This document shows positions 14,762 to 23,640 of a stretch of DNA of 64,000 bases, piece after piece. Each line of letters starts with the position of its first letter. Position 1 is the first letter of the stretch. The DNA comes from PCPOR2b sp965220385. Lineage in GTDB: Bacteria > Poribacteria > WGA-4E > PCPOR2b. The translations under genes were made by a program, and so were the position numbers. The notes below the pieces were generated by a model that saw nothing but the letters and a program-made list of their open reading frames with translations, was not told where the DNA came from and did no database searches. Where the stretch lies: positions 2,666,001 through 2,730,000 of the forward strand of contig OZ244825.1 in the NCBI GenBank assembly GCA_965220385.1, in the 5' to 3' direction.

Positions 14762-16069
14762 TTACGATGGCTGTGGGTAGTTAATGGAAGTTCCCTCTGG
14801 CAGAACCTGCACATCATAAATTTCTTCCACACCTGTCTCATATCTGAGGTGTTCTACGACACGTCCCTCGGACAGAGACACCGCCACAATGCCGCTGAAC
14901 ACCGCCTGTTCGGAGATTGGCAGCGCTGCGAAGGTCGAACTCGACTTTCGCAGCCTCGACAATCCCACAAACAGATAATCACCACAACGCGCCATCCCAC
15001 GCACAAAGCCGGGCAGCTGCGCAACAACCTCGTACCCGCCCGTTTCTGGCTCAGCACGCACCAACTCGCCCGTCCCGGAGAGCAGCAAGTAAAGTTTCCC
15101 GTCATAGACCCGCGGGGAGTGCGGCATAGGTAACCCTTCCAACACAATCTCTCCAGTTGGAACATCCATCACAATCCCACCCGATATCCTGTTCTCACGC
15201 CAACCCTCAAACGTGTCCACCTCCCCAAACGCTGTCACATATTCAGGTTGACCATCTACCATCGCTACACTGTTCAGATGGCAACGATCTTCCGGCGCTA
15301 TGTCGCTGACGAATGGAGGACGCCATTGCGCTTCGAAACTGGAATCATCGTCTGCCAGAGACATTGATGAGAGGAGGGTGTTAATTGCCCACAAGCCGTC
15401 CTTTCCCCAGGCGAGGTCATGGGTGTCAATCTCTCCACTAAAGTAGGTTTTCTCAGGGACATAGGTGTCTTCTGCCGCGCCTCCCGTTTGGTAGGCGCTG
15501 TTTCCAACTGCGCCAGCACCTGAGTCGACATAGTGAGACTCAAGAGCTCCCGTTCGGTAGGCGCTGTTTCCAACTGCGCCGGTCCCTGGGTCAACATAGT
15601 GGGACTCAAGAGCTCCCGTTCGGTAGGCGCTGTTTCCAACTGCGCCGGTCCCTGGGTCAACATAGTGGGACTCAAGAGCTCCCGTTCGGTAGGCGCTGTT
15701 TCCAACTGCGCCGGTCCCTGGGTCAACATAGTGGGACTCAAGAGCTCCCGTTCGGTAGGCGCTGTTTCCAACTGCGCCGGTCCCTGGGTCAACATAGTGG
15801 GACTCAGGGGGTTCCTCGACTGAAGTGTTGGTAAAGACTACGACCTCCTCGCGTGTGGCTACCGCAATGCGTTGATCGGAAACCGCCAATCCCATCGGTC
15901 GAGGAAAATCCAAGGCGTACTGCTCAATCTTGTTCGGGGTTGTGGCGCGGATAAAGATAACCTTACCCGCTTGATAGGTGCTAAAGATCAGCGTGCACCC
16001 CAAGTGCCAGAGCAGTTTGGGTAGGGTTGGTGAATGGGTGTAACGGAACGAAGTGGGCAGTGCTTGCAT
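14762..16069 (-). CDS. TIGR03032-family protein carrying an in-frame 22-residue tandem repeat insertion
   Basis: The flanking sequence matches the TIGR03032 (DUF4915) family: TSFRYTHSPTLPKLLWHLG, STYQAGKVIFI, FPRPMGLAVS, IDTHDLAWGKDGLWAINT, WRPPFVSDIAPEDRCHLN, PGFVRGMA. Between the segment VVVFTNTS and the block TYFSGEIDTHD, residues about 88-197 are five 22-aa units of the type ESHYVDPGTGAVGNSAYRTG. Four are identical at the DNA level and the last is diverged. The family normally has a short loop here. Start ATG at 16069 has GGAGG 9 nt upstream; a TTG at 16117 is the alternative. The enzymatic role of the family is not known to me; beta-propeller-like repeats are likely. Confidence 0.8.
   Translation of the reverse strand: MQALPTSFRYTHSPTLPKLLWHLGCTLIFSTYQAGKVIFIRATTPNKIEQYALDFPRPMGLAVSDQRIAVATREEVVVFTNTSVEEPPESHYVDPGTGAVGNSAYRTGALESHYVDPGTGAVGNSAYRTGALESHYVDPGTGAVGNSAYRTGALESHYVDPGTGAVGNSAYRTGALESHYVDSGAGAVGNSAYQTGGAAEDTYVPEKTYFSGEIDTHDLAWGKDGLWAINTLLSSMSLADDDSSFEAQWRPPFVSDIAPEDRCHLNSVAMVDGQPEYVTAFGEVDTFEGWRENRISGGIVMDVPTGEIVLEGLPMPHSPRVYDGKLYLLLSGTGELVRAEPETGGYEVVAQLPGFVRGMARCGDYLFVGLSRLRKSSSTFAALPISEQAVFSGIVAVSLSEGRVVEHLRYETGVEEIYDVQVLPEGTSINYPQPS
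15478..15807. repeat. Coding minisatellite, 5 x 66 bp
   Basis: Units start at 15478, 15544, 15610, 15676 and 15742, each 66 bp (22 codons). Units 2 to 5 are identical apart from the last base and the first is diverged. Because 66 is divisible by 3 the host frame stays open, and so do other frames across it. The core GGTAGGCGCTGTTTCCAACT resembles the intergenic repeat at 11697-11725. Confidence 0.95.
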
Positions 16070-16141
16070 AGGATTTCGCCTCCGTCGTCTAACCTCATAG
16101 ACGGTCAGTGTTTCCAAAGGCCGCTCGACGCGCTTTCGGCG

Positions 16142-18202
16142 TTAGTGAACCGGTGAACTCTCTATAAGGACAGGCGTTTGGGAAGAGGTCAATGCGATGT
16201 TTTGCGCCTCGCGAAAATCTATACTCTTGAGGCTCATCTTGGACAATTGGTAGATCTTCAACAACTCAACCTCTTTCAACTCCATAAGTGCGTCTATGTT
16301 TATCGGTTCACCTGCTGTGGGCTCTGGTTCGTCATGCAGTAACAGTGTATAAGTCAAGGTGTCGGTCGAAAGCTGTAAAGCCTTAAAACCGTTCACCTGC
16401 TTCAGTTCAAGTTGAGGCTCTGAAAACTTCAGTGGCTGGCTATACAGGATCGTGTTGAGCGATTGTAGGACCGAACCTGTAGGACGCGGATTGCAAAGTG
16501 TATCAAGCAGCCCATGTGTTATATCCATCGTCCGATCAAAATCGGTGAGAGGTTCAAAGTAGATGCGAGCCCCCGGCAGCACACCCACTGAAAACAGTGC
16601 CTCCGCCGCCAAGTTTGCGTTGGCGTGGTCATCTGTCGCCGAGAATTCAAGGCTGAAATCTACGTTCGAAATCTGGCTGAGAGGACTTATCTCCACAATT
16701 TTCTGAATCTGATCGGACAGTGCTTCACTGTTATTTAGTTTGCAAATGACCCTCTCCACTTTCACCCGGTTTTCTGCCAGAAATTCGTTAAGCACTGCAA
16801 TTTCCCCGGGTGTGACTCCGAGACGAAAGCGGGGAAACTGCTTTCCCGAAGTAACCTCTCTACACACAATTGGGGATAACGTCACGGACAGATCAAATCG
16901 TTCCTGAATAACCTTGATAGCGTCGATACATTTTTCCGACGGAAAAAGCTCTCCCGGCGTTTGGATGTCTAAGCCGTTAATCCTTGGTTGAACTTGAGAC
17001 ACTGCATCTATCATATTGAACTCTTCGGAGAAAATGGCAATGGCACTAAGACTCACCCCCTCCTTGCGCAAGATTTCCAAGCGACTTCCCTGAAAAGAGT
17101 CCTGAAAATCTGTCAACGGCGCACGGAGATATTCAACCCCCATTTCAACGCAGGCAAGTAGAGGGTAGTCATTTCTCACTTTCTCCCGTATCGCAGCGGG
17201 CCAAGCGCGTGGGATTTCGGCAACCGTTGCCAACGGCTGACTCAGTGTGACACCCAGCGGAGAGTGGGGTAGCGTACCGCTCACGCGTGTGATAAGCTGT
17301 TGTTCCGTACTTGGTGGCGTCCTTTCAGCACCGGCTGTCCGAATAAAATGGAGGTCCGTTTTCTCGGCTCTCACTCTCATCAGATAAAATCCGAATTTGG
17401 GGACATCGTTCCGTCCGCGCTCAGGGGGTGGCGGACCAGCAAACAGACAAGAAAACCCGGGTCGGGTAAAGACGGGCGATGCTAAAACCGCGTATCGGGT
17501 CCCCGCAAGGTGATCAAAAAACGCGAAGTGAACGTGTCCAGCGATGAGCATTTCGACTTTGTAGCCCCGTGTCAGATCGAGCAGCCAAGTCCTTGCAGGA
17601 TGTGCGATATTATCATAGTGCCCGATCGAGGCTTCGGTTTCATCGAACAGATAGGGCGGCATGTGTAGGACTATGAATAGGCGTTTGACCGCATGCTCCG
17701 CCAGATCTTTTTCCGCCCACGCCTCCTGCTCAGCAGCATCGGGGAGTGTGCTATTCATGATTTGTGAGTTGAGTACCACAAAATGGCAATCCCCCTGATC
17801 AAAGCTGTACCACGACTTTCCAAACGTTTGATGGTACCAATCCAACACCTCTCGGCTAACGGGGGAAGCGGGGGCGGTCGGATCGGGCTTATCGCCGATG
17901 TCATGATTTCCCGCAACATAATAAGGCTCAACCCCACACGCGCGCATCTGCTCAAGCGACTCGTCCATCGACCTATAAAAACTCTCTAAGTTGTCGGGAT
18001 ATTCCTGGACCATATCCCCGTTGTGGAGGACGAACTGAGGTTCAAGTGCCGCTGCCATGCGGAGAGCGATTTCTCGGCGAGTGGATTGCTTACGACGGTT
18101 TTCAAATTCGAGGGACGCACCGCCGGGATCAAGCATATAGTGGGAATCGGAGATAATGACGAATTCAAAGAGTGCCTTTGGCAAAAAGGATTTGTTAAAC
18201 AT
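16142..18202 (-). CDS. Calcineurin-like metallophosphoesterase with a large unassigned C-terminal domain
   Basis: Residues 12-270 form a binuclear metallophosphoesterase: D19-x-H21 (ISDSHY), D63 (HNGD), N99-H100-D101 (GNHD), the mid-domain LHMPPYL His and GHVHFAF. The other roughly 400 residues (about 285-686) are not recognised. They show alternating strand/helix character with an internal segment (VTLSPIVCREVTSGKQFPRFRLG) suggesting a second alpha/beta domain, possibly a barrel. No signal peptide is seen, so it is probably cytoplasmic. The substrate could be a nucleotide, phospholipid or phosphodiester. The ribosome-binding site is weak. It lies 72 bp upstream of, and on the same strand as, the TIGR03032 gene. 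Confidence 0.8.
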   Translation of the reverse strand: MFNKSFLPKALFEFVIISDSHYMLDPGGASLEFENRRKQSTRREIALRMAAALEPQFVLHNGDMVQEYPDNLESFYRSMDESLEQMRACGVEPYYVAGNHDIGDKPDPTAPASPVSREVLDWYHQTFGKSWYSFDQGDCHFVVLNSQIMNSTLPDAAEQEAWAEKDLAEHAVKRLFIVLHMPPYLFDETEASIGHYDNIAHPARTWLLDLTRGYKVEMLIAGHVHFAFFDHLAGTRYAVLASPVFTRPGFSCLFAGPPPPERGRNDVPKFGFYLMRVRAEKTDLHFIRTAGAERTPPSTEQQLITRVSGTLPHSPLGVTLSQPLATVAEIPRAWPAAIREKVRNDYPLLACVEMGVEYLRAPLTDFQDSFQGSRLEILRKEGVSLSAIAIFSEEFNMIDAVSQVQPRINGLDIQTPGELFPSEKCIDAIKVIQERFDLSVTLSPIVCREVTSGKQFPRFRLGVTPGEIAVLNEFLAENRVKVERVICKLNNSEALSDQIQKIVEISPLSQISNVDFSLEFSATDDHANANLAAEALFSVGVLPGARIYFEPLTDFDRTMDITHGLLDTLCNPRPTGSVLQSLNTILYSQPLKFSEPQLELKQVNGFKALQLSTDTLTYTLLLHDEPEPTAGEPINIDALMELKEVELLKIYQLSKMSLKSIDFREAQNIALTSSQTPVLIESSPVH

Positions 18203-18418
18203 TTCTTATAGCCAAGTTTCGGAGGATTGAAGGAAAACTCTAGTACACTGTCAGGTAAATGCTAATGGTCCTGCTCGTAGTGGATTGACAAATCCACTAC
18301 ACAGATGCACTATCGTCCGGGTATTTATGGCTTGGATATGTCTATCCAAGTCTCGGACTCTCGGAACGGAGCCGAGCGGTGAGTGGCTTGTCACAATTTG
18401 ACGAAGTACTAGTATCGT

Positions 18419-20653
18419 TCAGAAACGTCGCACCACCTCCAGTCCCCAGAACCGGGGTTCATTGACAAAGCTGGTCAGGTTGTTGAAGTCGATACCACCG
18501 GTGGGAGAGGTATCGTTGAGGATATTGCGCCCTATAACCGCCAGTTCCGTGTCGCCGTATGGCAGTAGACAAGCAAGACGAATACCACCCTCCAAGAGCG
18601 AATCATCAGCGTATTCTACGGAATCGTAGAGAAAGAACCGCACACGACTCCGATACGCCCAATCTGTAGAAGCGATCAGGCGCACACTCCCCGGAAGATC
18701 AAGCGCATATCGCAGCGTCACATCTGCTATCCAACCCGGTGCCTGCGGCAGACTGTTACCGTCGATGGAAAAAGTTCCTTCAATAGACGCGGGCGAATCC
18801 AGAACCGTGCACGGCGCACCGCAGCCCTGTATAGCCAAATCCGGATCGTCAAGGCGCGTTTGGTTATAGCTGAGTCCCGCCGTAGCCTCTAATGCGGTGC
18901 TCGGTGCGAAGACTAACTCTGCTTCAACACCGCGCCCAATGGTGCTTTCAGCGTTTAGCAGGCGGTTGAAATTGGTCTCTCCACCGACCGCAGTGAGTTG
19001 CTGATCCTGCATAAAGTAGTGGAACAGAGCCGTATTCAAGTGCAAGCGTTGTCCCCATAAGCGCAATTTTGTACCACCTTCGACTGACAGGATAGTTTCC
19101 GTATCAGCCACCGTGACCTCATTGCCGAACAGCAGACGTCCCTGTATGCTGGGAGCACGAAAGCCACGCGCTACACGTAGATATGTCTGTGCACTCGGAG
19201 TGACCCGATAACGCAGACTCAGATCTCCACTCCACACTGTGGCTTGCGGGTTCTTGTGGAGGGGACCGAGTGGGCCTGCCTCTGTAACTGCGGGAGCCTC
19301 GTCCCGCCACGCTGTGTAGTCCTTCGTGTCATGAGACAATCGTAAGCCCGTTCCCAGTTCCAGATCTTCCATTAATCGAAGGGTTGATGCCACAAACGCC
19401 GCCCCTGCGGTGGCGAGTTGCTCTTGACGCACCTTCCCGTCCTGCTCGCCTCCAGCCAAGGTATTGTAGTTGAAATCCTCCATCTCGACAAACTCACGGA
19501 AATAGTATAGACCGAACTGATAGGCAAAACGGTAGCGTTCTGTGCTCACCAGGCGGACCTCTTGACTGAACTGACGCAGCTTGGGAATGCCGGCCGCGGT
19601 TTCGGAGGGAAAAGGAATCTCGCCGGGACCACTCTGCGGGGTGAAGATAGCGCCATATCCGCCGTCAATGTCTCCGCGCGAAAAGGTGGTGAGTCGCTCC
19701 ATCCCCGTCAGTGAAATCAACTGGAAATCCCCTATGTCGTAACGGATCTCAGCTGCCAAGCCCTGTGTGCTCAAGGTTTGTTCATTCCGTCCGTCGTGTG
19801 CGATACGACTCCGGTCAAAATCAGACACGAAATCCCCCTGCCCCTTCGACAGGGTATTGGCGCGAAACAGACGCGCCGTACCGTTGAGATCGCGGGCGTG
19901 GAGCTTGACCCATGCTTCCAGTTCCGGGGTGGGTGTCCACAGAAACTGTAAGCGTCCCGCTATATCCCGATACCCTCCCACGGCATCATCTTCGCCTGTG
20001 TGCACGTTATCTATCCAGTCGCCTCGCCGCTGGTCGAGCAATGATAGTCTAGCGGACAACACGGACGGAACAATCGGACCTGACAACGCCCCCTCAAAAT
20101 TACTGCTACTGAACTGGCCATAACTCAACCGACCATACGCTTCCAATGTCTGTGTGGGACGGGCGGACTCAAACTTAACAATACCCGCGGGCGTATTGCG
20201 CCCAAACAGTGTGCCTTGTGGACCGCGTAACACCTCAATTCGATCCAGGTCAAAAGCGGGAAATCCCTTTAACAGCGCATTCTCAAGCACAATCCCATCG
20301 TAAAGGACGGAAACCGGCTGCGAAGCATTGAGATCAAAATCCGTATTGCCTAAACCTCGGATATAGAAGCGAGGGAAGACACGCCCAAACGACGACTCCA
20401 TCTGCAAACTGGGCGTACGGTTCGACAAAAAGCGCACATCCATACCAGATGAGCGCAAAGCGTCGGATTTTTCGCCCTGCAGCGTCGAAATGGAGAGCGG
20501 CACATCAAAAGACCGTTGCTCGCGCTTTTGGGCGGTAACCACAACCTCCTCCATCATAACAACCTCTTCAACCTCTTCATCGGCAAGAATTGCCATAGAT
20601 GTAGATAACATCGCCGAGAAAGCCAAAGCACAAAACCGCCTACCAAAACCCAT
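18419..20653 (-). CDS. TonB-dependent outer-membrane receptor
   Basis: 744 aa. The start ATG at 20653 has TTGGAGGA upstream and gives a signal peptide (FGRRFCALAFSAMLSTSMAILA). A TonB box-like EEVVVTAQKREQ follows, then the plug domain (SFDVPLSIS, YIRGLGNTDFD, VEVLRGPQGTLFGRNTPAG) and a long beta-barrel ending in an aromatic C-terminus (VVRRF). It closely follows the layout of siderophore or fatty-acid/vitamin receptors of the sphingomonad type. It imports an unknown ligand across the outer membrane, which implies a diderm cell. It sits just downstream of the ThDP enzyme gene (34 bp), possibly co-transcribed. Confidence 0.92.
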   Translation of the reverse strand: MGFGRRFCALAFSAMLSTSMAILADEEVEEVVMMEEVVVTAQKREQRSFDVPLSISTLQGEKSDALRSSGMDVRFLSNRTPSLQMESSFGRVFPRFYIRGLGNTDFDLNASQPVSVLYDGIVLENALLKGFPAFDLDRIEVLRGPQGTLFGRNTPAGIVKFESARPTQTLEAYGRLSYGQFSSSNFEGALSGPIVPSVLSARLSLLDQRRGDWIDNVHTGEDDAVGGYRDIAGRLQFLWTPTPELEAWVKLHARDLNGTARLFRANTLSKGQGDFVSDFDRSRIAHDGRNEQTLSTQGLAAEIRYDIGDFQLISLTGMERLTTFSRGDIDGGYGAIFTPQSGPGEIPFPSETAAGIPKLRQFSQEVRLVSTERYRFAYQFGLYYFREFVEMEDFNYNTLAGGEQDGKVRQEQLATAGAAFVASTLRLMEDLELGTGLRLSHDTKDYTAWRDEAPAVTEAGPLGPLHKNPQATVWSGDLSLRYRVTPSAQTYLRVARGFRAPSIQGRLLFGNEVTVADTETILSVEGGTKLRLWGQRLHLNTALFHYFMQDQQLTAVGGETNFNRLLNAESTIGRGVEAELVFAPSTALEATAGLSYNQTRLDDPDLAIQGCGAPCTVLDSPASIEGTFSIDGNSLPQAPGWIADVTLRYALDLPGSVRLIASTDWAYRSRVRFFLYDSVEYADDSLLEGGIRLACLLPYGDTELAVIGRNILNDTSPTGGIDFNNLTSFVNEPRFWGLEVVRRF

Positions 20654-20687
20654 ATTTTTCCTCCAAAACTGAACGTCAACATTTTTC

Positions 20688-22421
20688 CTACATCTGCCAA
20701 CCCTGATGCCATTCGGAATCATGGCCAATCCCTTCTCGCGCTACAACAACATCAAGTAGATACGGTCGATTTTCTTTGGTGATACAGTCAATCCCTCGCT
20801 TGAGCGCCGCTTCCAACTCTGACGGGTCGGTAACCCGTTCGCCATCTACACCCTGAGAGCGAGCGAGGCCAGCGTAATCAATTGAGGGACCTCCAAGGAA
20901 AAGCCCCGGATATTTGCCCTCCTGCACCATCTGGCTGTCCGGCATCTCCCGCGCCCAATTTATACGTACCACCTGATAACTCTCGTTATTCGAAACAACT
21001 GTCAGCACAGGGGTCTTATACCGCGCCATTGACCAGAACCCCGCTGCGCTATAGGTGAGCGAACCATCGCCGATGCTCAACACGACGGGTCTCTCGTCCC
21101 CGATTCCAATCTGCGCGCCGATCGCGCCGCCGACCGCCCATCCGAGCGAGCCACCGCCGCCGCCGAACCGCCACATCTGCTCATGCCCAAACGGCAGCAG
21201 TGTCGTCCGAGCGGTTGGATTTTCGCCAATGATTATCGAGTTTTTCGGCAGGAGCGTTGCCATCTGTGCTTCCAGCAGGCTGGGGTGAATCACTTCGTCG
21301 TCCGCATGTTCCCGCACCACCGCCTCCTCGCGTTCGAGTAGACGCTTTGCGTAAGTTGAGACTTTGGCGCGCTGGTTCCGCCACAACTCAATGGTATCCG
21401 ACCCGTACAGATTGGTGATCGACTCACAAAGAAGGGGTAAAGTATCTTTTAGGTTACATTGGGCAGCCAGATCGAGTGGATAGTGCCGACCCATCAGCGT
21501 TGGGTTGGGACCAATCTGCATCACAGTCGGTTCCTCCGCGGACCCATGCAGCCCCCGGCAACCCACCATGAAAAGGAGATCTGGCTGCAGCCCTGTCACT
21601 TCAGAGAATTCCTTTGCCACGGGGTAGCCGCCGCAGGACAACGGATGGTGCGTTGGGAAGTTAGCGTTGGTTTGTCGGCTGCTGAACACCGGTGCGCCAA
21701 TCAATTCCGCCAGTTGTATCGCTTCGGCTTGTGCGTTCTGGTTCCACACATCATCACCAAACATTAAGGCGGGGCAGCTACACTCGCCAAGTTTCTGAGC
21801 CATCGCTTCGATAGTTTGAGGTCGTGCCGCTCCCGGACCTTCAATCCGATAACCTGCGCCTTCTCCAATCTCCGCCTCGAGGCCCTCCTGCTGGAACAGA
21901 TTCGCGTTCACCGAAATAAAGATGGGACCCGTCGGTGGATTCGTCGCCTCCCGCATTGCCCTCGCCGTTGCGACCGTAAGCGCCTCCGGCTGATAGCTCA
22001 CCTGATAGGCACAACGCGCCTCTTTCGTCACGCCGCGCATCAACTCCGCCTGACTCAGTCCGGGAAATGGGGTTAACCCTCGAAAATCCTGGACCTCCAT
22101 CGTCCAATCCCCAGCGATAACAACCACAGCCGAGCCTGCCATCTGGGCGTTGTAGAGTTGACCCGCCATCTGAAGCGAACCGCCGGTCACATGGGCGATA
22201 GCCACACCTACTTTGCCGCTGGTGCGATAGTATCCATCCGCCATGGAGGAGACTAACCCTTCGTGCTTCGCCATAGCAATCCTTAAATCTCCGTCCTCCG
22301 CGACAGCTGCAAATAGTCCCGTTTCTGCCGAGCCGGGATTGGTGAAGAGATATTCGACGCCGCACTCCTTGAGCATTTTGGTTAGAATCATACCGCCTGT
22401 GCCGCTAATCGTTTTTCGCAT
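20688..22421 (-). CDS. Thiamine-diphosphate-dependent enzyme (acetolactate synthase/benzoylformate decarboxylase-like)
   Basis: 577 aa with all three ThDP-enzyme domains. The PYR-domain catalytic E54 is in AKHEG, the central domain runs to about residue 370, and the PP domain has the GDGS-x(n)-NN magnesium/ThDP motif (IGDGSLTYSAAGFW to VVSNN). Start has CGGAGGA upstream. These enzymes decarboxylate or ligate 2-keto acids. Similarity is general, so it may be an acetolactate synthase-like, oxalyl-CoA decarboxylase-like or benzoylformate decarboxylase-like protein. No small regulatory subunit is adjacent, arguing against IlvB. Confidence 0.85.
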   Translation of the reverse strand: MRKTISGTGGMILTKMLKECGVEYLFTNPGSAETGLFAAVAEDGDLRIAMAKHEGLVSSMADGYYRTSGKVGVAIAHVTGGSLQMAGQLYNAQMAGSAVVVIAGDWTMEVQDFRGLTPFPGLSQAELMRGVTKEARCAYQVSYQPEALTVATARAMREATNPPTGPIFISVNANLFQQEGLEAEIGEGAGYRIEGPGAARPQTIEAMAQKLGECSCPALMFGDDVWNQNAQAEAIQLAELIGAPVFSSRQTNANFPTHHPLSCGGYPVAKEFSEVTGLQPDLLFMVGCRGLHGSAEEPTVMQIGPNPTLMGRHYPLDLAAQCNLKDTLPLLCESITNLYGSDTIELWRNQRAKVSTYAKRLLEREEAVVREHADDEVIHPSLLEAQMATLLPKNSIIIGENPTARTTLLPFGHEQMWRFGGGGGSLGWAVGGAIGAQIGIGDERPVVLSIGDGSLTYSAAGFWSMARYKTPVLTVVSNNESYQVVRINWAREMPDSQMVQEGKYPGLFLGGPSIDYAGLARSQGVDGERVTDPSELEAALKRGIDCITKENRPYLLDVVVAREGIGHDSEWHQGWQM

Positions 22422-22665
22422 TGAGTCCTCCGGTGTATATGAAAAATGGGTTTATGAATCGGCTCTGTTTTCCAGTATCATAGCAAAGTCCCTCCATTTC
22501 CGCAACGAAAAAGTCGGGGTTCGCGCGGGTGCATTTTGGCTATAAAAAGGGTGGTCAGATTTAGGTGTCTTTTCGCTATGAGAATCGGTTATAATGAAAT
22601 AATCCAGTTAGCCTAACCCCATCGGTTTGCACGAGGCTTTCGATAAGGTGAGGAGTGTAGTACAC

Positions 22666-23523
22666 ATGAAACTCATTCTCAGCAGAAAAGGATTCGATTC
22701 GCAGTCGGGAGGTTGCCCCAGTCCCATCTTTCCTGACGGCACGATATATTCCCTGCCGATACCTCATTGCCAGTCAGAAATCACCTATGGAGATCTTTGG
22801 CATGGCGACACGAATATTGGGACGGTGGTTGCAAATCTCACCCACGACAGGTTTGGAGCCACGACCCCTGCCCACTTAGACCCGGATATTAACGACGTTG
22901 CTTATCCGCGCCAAGAAGGCTGGTTACCCCTATTTGGTCAGTCGGGCGCAGCCCAAGGTCATTTAAAAAAACAGGCAATCCAAAGCGACGATTTGTTTCT
23001 ATTTTTCGGTCTTTTCCAGAAGATTGAGAAAGTTTCTGGACGGTGGTGTTTTGTCAAAGATGCGCCTAGGCAACATATCATCTGGGGTTGGCTTCAGATT
23101 GGCGAAATTCGCAAGGTCGATGAAATCCCAAAGGAGGAACTCCCATGGGCGCGCTACCATCCACACCTACATCCCTCACGGGATAAAGATCGAACTAACA
23201 CCCTCTATATTGCGTCTGAGGAGTTGCGCTTGGACCATAGATCGATAGCACCGGGGGCGGGGTACTTCCCGATATTTCACGAACGGTTGGTTTTGACAAA
23301 CCCGGCTGGATCGGGGGTAACGGATTGGCGATTACCTCGGTCTTTCTACCCGGATAACGGCAAGACCCCGCTTACCTACCACCCCAAACCTGGCCGCTGG
23401 AAACCTGAGGAGAAATATGCCTACCTGCGAAGTGTTGGTCGGGGACAGGAATTTGTTTTAGATCTTGATCAATATCCCGGTGTAACGGATTGGCTTGTGG
23501 GAACCATCTTTACCTGTGACTAG
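22666..23523 (+). CDS. Nmad3-family protein (nucleotide modification-associated domain 3)
   Basis: 285 aa from an ATG at 22666, with GAGGAG about 10 nt upstream. The N-terminal MKLILSRKGFDSQSGG-CPSPIFPDG-SLPIP, the middle AHLDPDI, FGQSGAAQGHLKKQ, DDLFLFFGLF, IIWGWLQIGEI and YHPHLH, and the C-terminal RGQEFVLD match what I know of Nmad3. That family was predicted computationally to take part in hypermodified DNA base synthesis or handling. No modification or restriction partner is adjacent; the neighbours are metabolic. The role is therefore inferred from family only. Confidence 0.75.
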   Translation: MKLILSRKGFDSQSGGCPSPIFPDGTIYSLPIPHCQSEITYGDLWHGDTNIGTVVANLTHDRFGATTPAHLDPDINDVAYPRQEGWLPLFGQSGAAQGHLKKQAIQSDDLFLFFGLFQKIEKVSGRWCFVKDAPRQHIIWGWLQIGEIRKVDEIPKEELPWARYHPHLHPSRDKDRTNTLYIASEELRLDHRSIAPGAGYFPIFHERLVLTNPAGSGVTDWRLPRSFYPDNGKTPLTYHPKPGRWKPEEKYAYLRSVGRGQEFVLDLDQYPGVTDWLVGTIFTCD

Positions 23524-23640
23524 GGTGATTTAGTTTTCGTTTCTCTCCCTATCTGAGTAGAAAGTGAGGATCGAGAGGTCGGGATTCGGAGATCCCTCCT
23601 ACAGGAGAACTAAATTTCCTTAACCCAAATGAGGAGGAAT

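Noticed and set aside
15478..15807. CRISPR array
   Set aside because: The units are directly abutting with no variable spacers and lie inside a coding frame; no cas genes are nearby.
15298..15823. Long frames in other registers across the 66-bp repeats
   Set aside because: Any stop-free unit of 66 bp stays open when repeated; only the minus-strand TIGR03032 frame matches a family on both sides.
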